Shown here piece by piece: positions 26,612 through 34,062 of a stretch of DNA of 35,964 nucleotides. Made by a program: the position numbers and the translations under genes. Under the pieces are notes generated by a model. The model was not told where the DNA came from and made no database searches. It saw only the letters and a list, made by a program, of their open reading frames with translations. The DNA comes from Clostridium sp. Its GTDB lineage: Bacteria > Bacillota > Clostridia > Oscillospirales > Ruminococcaceae. How positions within the stretch are numbered: position 1 is the stretch's first letter; each line of letters begins with the position of its first letter. Location of the stretch: assembly GCA_023664445.1 (NCBI GenBank), contig JAMPFN010000019.1, positions 1 to 35,964 of the forward strand. Reading direction: 5' to 3'.

Positions 26612-26647
26612 TATAGTAAACGACAAATTTATTTGACGTTCACTATA
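26612..26647 (-). repeat. Palindrome copy 2 (AAACGnCAAAT family) at araC transcription start
   Basis: TATAGTAAACGACAAAT (26612-26628) and ATTTGACGTTCACTATA (26631-26647) are 17-base inverted arms with two mismatches and a TT centre. It lies immediately downstream of the minus-strand araC -10 hexamer, the same arrangement as at thiI. Confidence 0.72.
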
Positions 26648-26650
26648 AAT

Positions 26651-26679
26651 ATTATACACCAATATATGCCAAAATTCAA
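26651..26679 (-). promoter_or_regulatory. Promoter for araC
   Basis: On the minus strand: -35 TTGAAT (26679-26674), 17-base spacer, -10 TATAAT (26656-26651). Transcription would start near 26644, inside the palindrome, giving a leader of about 250 bases before the araC start codon at 26391. Confidence 0.72.
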
Positions 26680-26775
26680 GTGTTTTCAACAAATTTTGTT
26701 TGGTTTTGTGAAAAATGCACATACAAAATTAACATCTTGCATCAATAAAGTACAAAAAACTTACAATATTATCGG

Positions 26776-26804
26776 TTGCTTTTTTTCTGAAATCATATTA
26801 TAAT
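26776..26804 (+). promoter_or_regulatory. Candidate upstream promoter toward pfp
   Basis: -35 TTGCTT (26776-26781), 17-base spacer, -10 TATAAT (26799-26804). It would give a pfp leader of about 450 bases, or drive the small peptide at 27046. Confidence 0.45.
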
Positions 26805-27045
26805 AAATAACGTTGAAATTGAGTGTTCTTGATTGCAACAGATACAGTGCTTGGCAATGAGCGTATGGCTTAAAATATCGGCAAAACAGTTGATCGTTAT
26901 ATTTTAATTTGTTAAAGTTTCAGTTCTTTTACAGCGGAATATGTTAATATCATCGGACTATGATTTTTCGTATTCATATTTTTCTTTTTCGTCAGTTTAA
27001 GACCGTTTAAAATTCGCACATTAATGTTTGATCTGTTCAGAGGGC

Positions 27046-27147
27046 ATGAACGCCGGACATGCCGGAGAGGCTCTGACAGTATATTTGGCTATTATTATTG
27101 CTTTAAAATTTATTTACAAGCTTTATTTTGCAAGAGGGGCAGAATAA
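27046..27147 (+). CDS. Possible 33-aa hydrophobic peptide
   Basis: The open frame starts MNAGHAGEALTVYL and continues as a hydrophobic helix with scattered lysines, ending YFARGAE. It would be a single-pass small membrane protein. AGAGGG lies only one or two bases before the ATG, too close for a good ribosome site, and an in-frame TTG at 27028 has none. It may be chance. Confidence 0.22.
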   Translation: MNAGHAGEALTVYLAIIIALKFIYKLYFARGAE

Positions 27148-27150
27148 GGC

Positions 27151-27179
27151 TTGTTTTTTTTTTCATTTTGTATTATAAT
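27151..27179 (+). promoter_or_regulatory. Promoter for pfp
   Basis: -35 TTGTTT (27151-27156), 17-base spacer, -10 TATAAT (27174-27179), about 80 bases before the pfp start codon. AGAGGAG lies 6 bases before ATG 27259. Confidence 0.65.
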
Positions 27180-27258
27180 AGTATTGACAGTTTCGGCATT
27201 TTTCGCCGCAGCTGTGAGATAAACTGAAATCTGCGGAAATGCGGGGAGAGGAGAAAGT

Positions 27259-28479
27259 ATGAATATTGCAGCGGCACAGTCGGGAGGTCCTACATGCGCA
27301 ATAAACGCGTCACTTGCGGGTATATTTACTCTTGCGTCAAAGTCCTCTGAAATCGATAAGGTTTATGGAGCTATCAACGGAATTGAAGGCATAATAAATG
27401 ACAGACTCGTTGATATGAGTACTATTATAAAAACAAATGAAGATCTGGAGCTTTTAAAGCTTACCCCCTCAACTGTTTTAGGATCATGCAGATATAAAAT
27501 GCCTGAAAACGATGATGAAGTCTACAGGAAAATAACTAAGACATTCATAAATAATAATATAGAAATGTTTTTCTATATCGGCGGAAACGATTCTATGGAT
27601 ACCGTTTCAAAGCTTTCCTCATATTTCAGGAAGAACGGTATAGATATAAAGGTGATAGGCGTTCCGAAAACGATAGATAACGATCTTGTTCTGACGGATC
27701 ACACTCCCGGCTTTGGCTCGGCAGCGAAATATCTTGCGGCAACTGTACAGGAAATAGCGAGGGACAGCTCCGTATACAGCGTTAAGTCGGTCACTATAAT
27801 AGAAGTTATGGGACGTGACGCCGGTTGGCTTACGGCGTCCTCATGCGTTTTAAAGGCGAACGACGAGAATGTGCCTCATCTTATTTATCTTCCCGAAACT
27901 CCGTTCAGCGTTGAGCGTTTTGTCGAAGATGTGCGCAGAATGCTCGGCGAGCATAAAGAGGTCGTTGTTGCGGTATCCGAAGGCGTAAAGCTGAGCGGCG
28001 GAGAATATGCCGCGGAGGATTTTCAGTCGGGGACAAACGACAGCTTCGGACATAAGTATCTTTCCGGAGTCGGAAAGTATCTTGAAAATATTGTAAGAGA
28101 GCAGATAGGCTGTAAGGTACGCTCCATTGAATTGAATGTTATGCAGAGATGCGCTTCGCATATCGCATCAAAAACCGACATAGACGAATCGGTCAAGATA
28201 GGCGAGGAGGCTGTCAAGGCGGCTCTTAACGGCGAAACGGGCAAGATGATGGCGTTTAAGCGCATAAGCAGCAAGCCTTATTTTTCGGATATCATAACGG
28301 TAGACGTTTCCGAGGTTGCCAATAGGGAAAAGTGTTTTCCTAAAGAATGGATAAACAATCAGGGAAATAATGTTACTCCGCAGGCTATTGATTATTTTCT
28401 GCCGCTGATACAGGGAGAGCAGCATATTCTTATGAAAAATGGTATGCCTGTTCATTTAAAAATACCCAATTGGTTTTGA
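27259..28479 (+). CDS. pfp: PPi-dependent 6-phosphofructokinase
   Basis: 406-aa PfkA-family enzyme that phosphorylates fructose 6-phosphate in glycolysis, reversibly when PPi is donor. The donor-specificity residues are both of PPi type: GGNDSMDT (108-115), with Asp111 at the position that is Gly104 in E. coli ATP-PFK, and PKTIDND (136-142), with Lys137 replacing Gly124. Substrate-binding EVMGRDAGWLT and the C-terminal NVMQRCASHIAS are present. The length fits the 400-aa non-allosteric PPi group. It stands alone with its own promoter and ends at a bidirectional-looking terminator. Confidence 0.93.
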   Translation: MNIAAAQSGGPTCAINASLAGIFTLASKSSEIDKVYGAINGIEGIINDRLVDMSTIIKTNEDLELLKLTPSTVLGSCRYKMPENDDEVYRKITKTFINNNIEMFFYIGGNDSMDTVSKLSSYFRKNGIDIKVIGVPKTIDNDLVLTDHTPGFGSAAKYLAATVQEIARDSSVYSVKSVTIIEVMGRDAGWLTASSCVLKANDENVPHLIYLPETPFSVERFVEDVRRMLGEHKEVVVAVSEGVKLSGGEYAAEDFQSGTNDSFGHKYLSGVGKYLENIVREQIGCKVRSIELNVMQRCASHIASKTDIDESVKIGEEAVKAALNGETGKMMAFKRISSKPYFSDIITVDVSEVANREKCFPKEWINNQGNNVTPQAIDYFLPLIQGEQHILMKNGMPVHLKIPNWF

Positions 28480-28595
28480 TGAATGAGGTCGGTGACCTGA
28501 CAGGACAAGCCGCGCATTTGCTTTACTTGTACAGTAAATGGCTTGCGAATATAAAATCACGCTGAGTTTTTTCAAATTTGGATTATTTTAAAAGA

Positions 28596-28624
28596 GGGGA
28601 CGCTTTTACTTGCAAAGCGTCCCC
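28596..28624. terminator. Bidirectional terminator between pfp and rqcP
   Basis: GGGGACGCTTT (28596-28606) and AAAGCGTCCCC (28614-28624) form a perfect 11-bp stem with a TACTTGC loop. A-rich sequence precedes it on the plus strand (T-rich on minus) and TAAAAA follows, so it may work for both converging transcripts, though the T-tracts are weak. It is near-identical to the terminator at 25491-25522. Confidence 0.7.
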
Positions 28625-28647
28625 TAAAAATGTTTAAATGCAGGTTC

Positions 28648-28887
28648 TTATATTACAACGTAATTATCCGCTGCATTTTCTTTTGTCGCGTATTCAGTTA
28701 CATTTGTCACTTTTACTTTAAGCGGCTTTGCGCCCATATTGATCTCGATCACATCGCCGACCTTGACGTCGTATGATGCTCTTGCGACCTTGCCGTTGAC
28801 AACTATCTTGCCTGCGTCACAAGCCTCGTTAGCAACGGTTCTGCGCTTTATAAGACGTGTTATTTTAAGGTATTTGTCTAATCGCAT
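28648..28887 (-). CDS. rqcP: Ribosome quality-control S4-domain protein RqcP (YabO)
   Basis: 79-aa S4 RNA-binding protein starting MRLDKYLKITRLIKRRTVAN, with the S4 core GKIVVNGKVARASYDVKVGD. RqcP works with RqcH on stalled 50S subunits to add alanine tails. ATG 28887 was chosen because AAAGGAA lies 8 bases upstream; the frame extends 8 codons further without a site. In B. subtilis yabO lies beside yabN (mazG) and yabM (a SpoVB-like flippase); here hup and mazG are upstream and a flippase lies 2 kb beyond. yabP and yabQ do not follow. Confidence 0.9.
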   Translation of the reverse strand: MRLDKYLKITRLIKRRTVANEACDAGKIVVNGKVARASYDVKVGDVIEINMGAKPLKVKVTNVTEYATKENAADNYVVI

Positions 28888-28906
28888 ATTCTTTTTCCTT
28901 TCGCAA

Positions 28907-28935
28907 ATCATATGTTTACAGGTTCTTATTGTTCA
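28907..28935 (-). promoter_or_regulatory. Possible rqcP promoter
   Basis: On the minus strand: TGAACA (28935-28930), 17-base spacer, TATGAT (28912-28907). It lies after the hup terminator and would let rqcP be transcribed independently. The -35 is only a partial match. Confidence 0.4.
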
Positions 28936-28937
28936 GC

Positions 28938-28968
28938 ATAAAAAACGGCAGAGAAGATCTCCGCCGTT
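28938..28968 (-). terminator. Terminator after hup
   Basis: On the minus strand AACGGCGGAGA (28968-28958) pairs with TCTCTGCCGTT (28954-28944) with one G-U pair, followed by a run of T residues. It should end most hup transcripts before rqcP. Confidence 0.78.
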
Positions 28969-28986
28969 TTGATGTTTAACGTAAAA

Positions 28987-29262
28987 TTAAGCGTTAACCG
29001 CGTCCTTAAGAGCCTTACCAGCCTTGAATGCCGGAGCTTTCTTTGCGGGTACTGTAATAGTTTCGCCTGTCTGAGGGTTCTTTGACTGTTTTTCCTTGCG
29101 GTCACGAACTTCAAATGTACCGAAACCTACGATCTGAACCTTGTCGCCGTTTACAAGAGCGTCCGTGATTGTAGAAACAACTGCTGAAAAAGCCTTTTCA
29201 GCGTCTTTCTTTGTCAATTCGCTTTTTTCTGCGATCTGGTTGATTAATTCTGCCTTTGTCAT
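28987..29262 (-). CDS. hup: HU-family DNA-binding protein
   Basis: 91-aa histone-like nucleoid protein. It starts MTKAELINQIAEKSELTKKD, contains the DNA-binding arm GFGTFEVRDRKEKQSKNPQTG in part, and ends KAPAFKAGKALKDAVNA, all typical of HU. ATG 29262 has GGAGG 7 bases upstream; the frame extends 10 codons further but these are not HU-like. It lies 30 bases after mazG and is followed by a strong terminator, so it may be expressed with mazG and from its own promoter. Confidence 0.96.
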   Translation of the reverse strand: MTKAELINQIAEKSELTKKDAEKAFSAVVSTITDALVNGDKVQIVGFGTFEVRDRKEKQSKNPQTGETITVPAKKAPAFKAGKALKDAVNA

Positions 29263-29292
29263 TTTTTTACCTCCAAAAACTCTTTCGATCAA

Positions 29293-30096
29293 TTATTTTT
29301 TGCCTGACATCTTTACTTTATTCCAGTAAACATCAAGCTCGTTTATGCCAAGAGCCTTCATATCGGCTCCGTCATGCCTTACAGCTTCTTCGGTTTTTTC
29401 AAATCTTTCAATAAATTTTTCCGTTGCACGGGTCATAGCTTCTTCCGCGTCTATTCCCAAGTGTCTTGCAACATTTACGCAGGAAAAAAGAAGATCACCG
29501 AATTCTTCAAATATATCATCTTTATTTTTTGATTTTATAGCGGTTTCCAACTCGGCAGTTTCTGCCTTTACACATTCAAATGCATCGTCAAGACAGTCAA
29601 AATCCATTCCTGCCCTCATTGCCCGCTTTCCTACCTTCTGTGCGCGCATAAGCGACGGAAGCGATGCGGCAACAGCTTTAAGAGTGTCGGTATAAGTTTC
29701 CTGTCCCTTTGTCTGCTTTTTTATGCTGTCCCAGTTTTTCAGCACCTCTTCTGAATCCGATACGCTGATATCGCCGAAAACATGAGGATGTCTTACAATA
29801 AGCTTTTTGCAAAGCTCATCGCAGATATCGTCAAAATCAAAACTGTTTTTTTCTTCCTCGATACGGCAGTGGAAAACGACCTGAAGCAAAACATCTCCGA
29901 GTTCTTCCCTAAGAAGTGCATTGTCGTCAAGATCAATAGCTTCAACAGCTTCATAGACTTCTTCTATGAAATCGTTTCTTATAGACTTGTGATCCTGTTC
30001 TCTGTCCCATGGACAGCCTTCGGGACATCGGAGAATAGCCATTATCTCACGCAGATCGTCAATATTGTAATTTTCTTTTTTCTGAAAGTTTACCAT
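29293..30096 (-). CDS. mazG: Nucleoside triphosphate pyrophosphohydrolase MazG
   Basis: 267-aa all-alpha NTP pyrophosphatase with two MazG halves. The first has CPWDREQDHKSIRNDFIEEVYEAVE in part and LREELGDVLLQVVFH; the second has ETAELETAI and EEFGDLLFSCVNVARHLG. These Glu/Asp residues bind Mg. It hydrolyses non-canonical and canonical NTPs to NMP and PPi. The N-terminal methyltransferase-like domain of B. subtilis YabN is absent. GGAGG precedes ATG 30096. Confidence 0.95.
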   Translation of the reverse strand: MVNFQKKENYNIDDLREIMAILRCPEGCPWDREQDHKSIRNDFIEEVYEAVEAIDLDDNALLREELGDVLLQVVFHCRIEEEKNSFDFDDICDELCKKLIVRHPHVFGDISVSDSEEVLKNWDSIKKQTKGQETYTDTLKAVAASLPSLMRAQKVGKRAMRAGMDFDCLDDAFECVKAETAELETAIKSKNKDDIFEEFGDLLFSCVNVARHLGIDAEEAMTRATEKFIERFEKTEEAVRHDGADMKALGINELDVYWNKVKMSGKK

Positions 30097-30175
30097 AACG
30101 ACCTCCGTTCTTCGCTAAACCGTATACAAGTATGCAGCGCAATTTTTGCTGTCCCCGAAATTTCCGACATTTTAT

Positions 30176-30204
30176 ATAGTACATTAAAACTGCGAAAAAA
30201 GCAA
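30176..30204 (-). promoter_or_regulatory. Promoter for mazG-hup
   Basis: On the minus strand: TTGCTT (30204-30199), 17-base spacer, TACTAT (30181-30176), about 80 bases before the mazG start codon. Confidence 0.5.
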
Positions 30205-30277
30205 TAGTTTTTTCAAAGTTTGTAAGATTGCTTAAATTAAACTGTTTTTCAAACTTATTTCTGTTAAAAATCCTTTA

Positions 30278-30814
30278 TCAGCCGTTTATATTTCCGCTGC
30301 TGACGCCCGAATCCCTGTCTTTTATCTGCGCGATTCTAAGCTGTGCCATAACGCGCTGATACATGTTATAGAGCTTTCTTTTGGATTCTTCTTCCTTTGC
30401 GATCGCGTCGGGAGTGATCTCGGTCATAAATGTACCTTTCTTTGTAAGGAGATACACATAATGCTTTCCAAGAAGAGGAGTATCAAACTGTGTTGTTTTC
30501 TTGCAGCAGTCAAGACATTCGGAAGCTACTCTTATAAAATCATAGGAAGCCTGTGCAACGCCCCTGTAACGGGCGGCGGAATTGATATATTCACCGCCGA
30601 GATTGAAGTAAATATTTGCCGAGCCGTTTATATAGCATACAAGTGTTGCTAAAACTGTCGGCGACATGGTAATATCGATGACTGCGCCATAGACTTCGTT
30701 TGAACCGAGCTGCTTTTTAAATGGATCGGCAGGAAATTTAAGCGCTTGTCCACGCGAAACTATATATTTTTGCGAGATAGTGTATCTGTCGAGTTTAGAA
30801 CGTATTTTTGCCAT
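30278..30814 (-). CDS. Hypothetical protein
   Basis: 178 aa, no signal peptide or transmembrane helix evident. It begins MAKIRSKLDRYTISQKYIVSRG, has a middle region rich in small and aromatic residues (VCYINGSANIYFNLGGEYINS) and a charged helical C-terminus ending in a Ser/Gly tail. I do not recognise a family. AAAGGA lies upstream of ATG 30814. It stands between mazG and the aminotransferase on the same strand. Confidence 0.8.
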   Translation of the reverse strand: MAKIRSKLDRYTISQKYIVSRGQALKFPADPFKKQLGSNEVYGAVIDITMSPTVLATLVCYINGSANIYFNLGGEYINSAARYRGVAQASYDFIRVASECLDCCKKTTQFDTPLLGKHYVYLLTKKGTFMTEITPDAIAKEEESKRKLYNMYQRVMAQLRIAQIKDRDSGVSSGNING

Positions 30815-30925
30815 TTCAGTATCCTTTCTCTGCGCTGCTGCCTTGATCGGCAGACAAACAGATCGCAGATCCGTCTTTTTCAGCGGACGGTACGCGTGAT
30901 TTTTAATGTTTTGTTCGGTATTGCT

Positions 30926-32116
30926 TTAATCGAGCATAGCTTTTGTCATTTTGCCGAGTATTTCGATTCCTTTTACGATATCCTCGTCTGTCGGAGTAGA
31001 GAAATTAAGCCGGAAAGAATTCGTCTTGTCGGTTTCGTTTATCATAAACGCAGTTCCGGGAACTACGGCTATTTTGTGTTCCTTTACCGCTTTTGTGCAG
31101 AAGTCTGTCATATCGCTTCCCTCGGGGAGTGCAGCCCATATAAACAGACCGCCCTCGGGACGGGTAAACGTTATCCTTGAAGAAAAATGCTTTTCCATGC
31201 TTTCGATCATAAGACCGCATTTTTTCTTGTAGATGCCCCGAAGCTTTGCGAAATGTTCGTTCAAGTCGCATTCGCTCATGAATCTGTAGCATATAAGCTG
31301 TGACAATATTCCCGTGTGAACATCGGACACTTGCTTGCAAACCACCATTTTTTGGAATATGCTCTTAGGGGCGCATGCGTAGCCCACGCGAAGTCCTGGA
31401 GCGAGTATCTTTGAGAAGCTTCCCACATAGATAACTCTTCCTTCTTTATCAAGACTCTTTATCGACGGAATATCCTCTCCGGCAAATCTAAGATCGCCGT
31501 AAGGATTGTCCTCTATTATGATACCGTTGTATCTGCATGCAAGTTCGTAAACGCCTTTTCTTTTTTCATAGGACATTGTAGTTCCCGAGGGATTCTGAAA
31601 ATTCGGGATAACGTAGATTATCTTTTGCCCCGGAGCGTTTTTCATCACGTCCTCAAGTACGTCGAGCTTCATGCCGCCCGCTTCCTGTTCAACGCCGACA
31701 AGGTTTACGTTGTATGAACGGAAAGCGTTCAGAGAACCGATAAAGCTCGGCGATTCGGCGATAAGCGTATCTCCCTCGTTGCACAGAACCTTACACGCAA
31801 GTTCAATGGCCTGCTGCGCTCCCGATGTGATTATGAGATCGTCGCCGTCATTAAAGCAGTTATGAGCGGACATTCTGTCCTTTAAAAGGTTTCTGAGAGG
31901 CGTATAGCCCTCCGATATACTGTACTGCAAAGCGAGTATCGGATCGCTTTTTAAGATGTCGGCGGATATTTTTGCGACTTCCTCGGTAGGGAAAGCCTCC
32001 GGCGCGGGATTTCCGGCTGCGAATGAGATAACTCCCGGTTCCGACGTATATTTGAGTATTTCCCTTATTGCCGATGCCTGAAGCCCTGACACCTTATCCG
32101 AAAATTTATAATTCAT
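30926..32116 (-). CDS. PLP-dependent aminotransferase (class I/II, AAA-aminotransferase/LysN-like)
   Basis: 396-aa fold type I aminotransferase. The PLP lysine is in SFSKILAPGLRVGY, with AGNPAPEAFP near the N-terminus, YVIPNFQNPSGTTM and the C-terminal substrate arginine region FRLNFS. The subgroup resembles 2-aminoadipate/aromatic aminotransferases related to MocR-type domains; the exact substrate cannot be told. ATG 32116 was preferred with AGGTG upstream; GTG 32128 is in frame. The leader of about 185 bases contains two palindromes of the AAACG family and another hairpin (TGCC...GGCA, about 32241-32272). Confidence 0.9.
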   Translation of the reverse strand: MNYKFSDKVSGLQASAIREILKYTSEPGVISFAAGNPAPEAFPTEEVAKISADILKSDPILALQYSISEGYTPLRNLLKDRMSAHNCFNDGDDLIITSGAQQAIELACKVLCNEGDTLIAESPSFIGSLNAFRSYNVNLVGVEQEAGGMKLDVLEDVMKNAPGQKIIYVIPNFQNPSGTTMSYEKRKGVYELACRYNGIIIEDNPYGDLRFAGEDIPSIKSLDKEGRVIYVGSFSKILAPGLRVGYACAPKSIFQKMVVCKQVSDVHTGILSQLICYRFMSECDLNEHFAKLRGIYKKKCGLMIESMEKHFSSRITFTRPEGGLFIWAALPEGSDMTDFCTKAVKEHKIAVVPGTAFMINETDKTNSFRLNFSTPTDEDIVKGIEILGKMTKAMLD

Positions 32117-32194
32117 TTTACATAGCACCTTTCAACATCACAGAAAACAAGCTTCGAGCGCCGCTTCTGTTTATAATATAAACTGCATATATAT

Positions 32195-32221
32195 TAAACG
32201 TCAAAAATAATTTGACGTTTA
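32195..32221 (-). repeat. Palindrome copy 3 (AAACGTCAAA family) in aminotransferase leader
   Basis: TAAACGTCAAA (32195-32205) and TTTGACGTTTA (32211-32221) form a perfect 11-bp inverted repeat with a 5-base centre. On the minus strand it is preceded by TTATTTATA, similar to the -10 context of the other copies but without a clear -35. Confidence 0.7.
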
Positions 32222-32273
32222 TATAAATAAGAGTTTAAAATGCCTCGCACATTCGCTGCGTGCGTATCGGCAA

Positions 32274-32307
32274 ATAGCAAACGCCAAATAAATTTGCCGT
32301 TTGCTAT
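32274..32307 (-). repeat. Palindrome copy 4 (AAACGnCAAAT family) at aminotransferase transcription start
   Basis: ATAGCAAACGCCAAATA (32274-32290) and AATTTGCCGTTTGCTAT (32291-32307) are adjoining 17-base arms with two mismatches. It ends one base from the minus-strand -10 hexamer. The off-symmetry base is the same position as in copy 2. Confidence 0.72.
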
Positions 32308-32308
32308 A

Positions 32309-32337
32309 ATTATAACATATATTTTCGGATGTAGCAA
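32309..32337 (-). promoter_or_regulatory. Promoter for the aminotransferase gene
   Basis: On the minus strand: -35 TTGCTA (32337-32332), 17-base spacer, -10 TATAAT (32314-32309). The start would be near 32302 within palindrome copy 4. The 32129-32431 gap holds this promoter, both palindromes and no gene; the flippase on the other strand has no clear promoter of its own. Confidence 0.65.
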
Positions 32338-32431
32338 TATACTTTTATATATTTGCCATAATCATTATGCAATTTTAACAAATGTAAATTCCTAAAATTA
32401 AGCAAAAAAACAAAAACGGAAGTGAGTTGTT

Positions 32432-34048
32432 TTGAAAAACCAAAGTTTTTTGAAGGGATCGGTCATTCTGATAGCCTCTGCGGTTATTGCAAAGGCTGTC
32501 GGGGCGCTTTTTAAGATACCTATCACAAATATGCTCGGCGGTGTGGGAATGAGCTATTTCAGCTGCGCCTACGGGCTTTTCCTGCCGGTATACGCCGTTA
32601 CCGCGACGGGGCTTACAACGGCTGTTTCAAAGCTTACCGCGGAAAGCTGTGCGTTCGGCAACTACAAAAATGCTGTAAAAATCAAAAAAACCGCACTTTT
32701 GCTGTTTTCTGCCGCAGGGGCTTTTGGGACGCTTCTGATAATACTGCTTGCAAAGCCGTTTGCAGGAAAGATAGCCGCATGCCCGAAAGCGTGGCTTTCT
32801 GTAATGATGATAGCTCCGTCCGTATTTTTCGGCTGTATCACAGCAGTTTACAGAGGCTGCTATGAGGGAATGCGCAACATGTACCCGACTGCGCTTTCAC
32901 AGGTGACGGAAGCCGTCGTAAAGCTTGCGGCAGGACTTTTTCTCTGCTCATGGGTGATCGAAAATGAGGATAAGGTAATGCGCATTCTTCCGCCCGAAAC
33001 CGATATGACCGCAGCGGCAGCGGCGGCAGGCGTTCTGGGAATAAGTCTTTCCACAGCGGCAGGTACGGCGTTTCTTTACATACGGGGAGCGATACCCGAT
33101 AAGGACTTACGGCTTTTTTCAAACGGAAAGGAGGAAAGCGGCAGGGAAATAATAAAGTCGCTTTTTGCGGTAATGATACCTGTTGCGCTCGGTTCGGTCG
33201 TCACGAATCTTACGTCGCTTATCGACCTTGCGACCATAATAAGATGTCTTGATAAGGCGGCGGTCAGCGATCCCGATTATTTCCATATGCATTTCGGGCT
33301 TAGCGGCGTTTCGCATATCGAGATATCGGAGTTTATTTACGGTTCGTTTACAGGGCTTGCGGTAACGGTTTTCAACCTTGTGCCGTCCGTTACGAACATG
33401 TTCGGAAAAGGCATACTACCGAATCTTGCGCAGGCGTGGGCAAGAGGCGATAAAGCGGAATCCGAAAAGCTTTCGCGGAGCGTTTTGAAAGCTACCGCTT
33501 TTTTAGCTGTCCCGTCGGGTATAGGTATCGCGTGTTTCTCGGAGGAGATACTGATTTTTTTGTTTCCCGACAGGATTCGAGAATGCGCGGTATCGGCGGA
33601 AAGTCTTTTCTTTTTGGGGATAGGCGTTATATTTCTTTCGCTTTCATTTCCGCTTTTCAGTATGTTTCAGGCGGTGGGAAGAGCCGATCTTCCCGTAAAG
33701 CTTATGTTTGTCGGCGTGGCTGTGAAGCTTTGCGGAAATCTTCTGCTCATACCGATACCGTCGGTGAACGTTTCGGGGGCGGCAATATCGACTCTTGCCT
33801 GTTATTTTGTAATATTTGTATTATCTGTTATATTATACCGAAAATATACGGGCATAACCTTAAAAATATTTTCATCGCTTTATCCATCGGCGGTTTCGGG
33901 AGGGCTGTGTGCCTATGCCGCCGTTATGGCTTATGGCAGAGCGCCTGTCGGCAGTATGCTTCTGCTGCCGCTTTCGGTCGCCGTGGGCGGAATCGTCTAT
34001 ATTCTTGCAATGGGGATATTGGGAGAACGCAGAAAGGACGGCGTATGA
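32432..34048 (+). CDS. SpoVB/MurJ-like lipid flippase (MOP superfamily)
   Basis: 538-aa polytopic membrane protein with about 14 hydrophobic segments. The N-terminus (KGSVILIASAVIAKAVGALFKIPI) and MFQAVGRADLPVKLMFVGVAVK are typical of the SpoVB/MviN-like polysaccharide or lipid II flippase group. Such proteins move undecaprenyl-linked precursors across the membrane. The start is TTG 32432 with GGAAGTGAG upstream; no better start exists. In B. subtilis a related gene (yabM) is beside mazG and yabO, whose homologues are nearby on the other strand. The substrate is not certain. Confidence 0.88.
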   Translation: MKNQSFLKGSVILIASAVIAKAVGALFKIPITNMLGGVGMSYFSCAYGLFLPVYAVTATGLTTAVSKLTAESCAFGNYKNAVKIKKTALLLFSAAGAFGTLLIILLAKPFAGKIAACPKAWLSVMMIAPSVFFGCITAVYRGCYEGMRNMYPTALSQVTEAVVKLAAGLFLCSWVIENEDKVMRILPPETDMTAAAAAAGVLGISLSTAAGTAFLYIRGAIPDKDLRLFSNGKEESGREIIKSLFAVMIPVALGSVVTNLTSLIDLATIIRCLDKAAVSDPDYFHMHFGLSGVSHIEISEFIYGSFTGLAVTVFNLVPSVTNMFGKGILPNLAQAWARGDKAESEKLSRSVLKATAFLAVPSGIGIACFSEEILIFLFPDRIRECAVSAESLFFLGIGVIFLSLSFPLFSMFQAVGRADLPVKLMFVGVAVKLCGNLLLIPIPSVNVSGAAISTLACYFVIFVLSVILYRKYTGITLKIFSSLYPSAVSGGLCAYAAVMAYGRAPVGSMLLLPLSVAVGGIVYILAMGILGERRKDGV

Positions 34049-34059
34049 AACGCCGTCCT
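34035..34059 (+). terminator. Hairpin spanning the flippase stop codon
   Basis: AGGACGGCGT (34035-34044) and ACGCCGTCCT (34050-34059) form a perfect 10-bp stem with an ATGAA loop containing part of the TGA stop. No T-tract follows, so it is a weak terminator or mRNA-end hairpin. The structured element copy B begins 4 bases later. Confidence 0.45.
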
Positions 34060-34062
34060 CTT

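Larger units (their letters stand above)
26680..27258. other. Long AT-rich intergenic region between araC and pfp
   Basis: About 580 bases separating the divergent araC and phosphofructokinase genes. It holds two plus-strand promoter candidates (26776-26804 and 27151-27179) and a possible 33-aa hydrophobic peptide (27046-27147). The rest is AT-rich with no convincing gene or RNA that I can recognise. Confidence 0.5.

Noticed and set aside
26433..26636. 67-aa plus-strand open frame
   Set aside because: It lies inside the 163-bp structured element and the palindrome, and the translation has no gene-like features.
27024..27227. 67-aa plus-strand open frame before pfp
   Set aside because: No ribosome binding site, unusual composition, and it overlaps the pfp promoter; a different frame here gives the more plausible 33-aa peptide.
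28976..29000. TTAACG...CGTTAA inverted repeat at the hup stop codon
   Set aside because: Short, partly coding, and lacking the AAACGnCAAAT core; likely chance.
30839..30930. Possible fourth copy of the AAGGCAATACCGC repeat
   Set aside because: Only a right-end-like TTCGGTATTGCTTTAAT is present; no matching left end was found.
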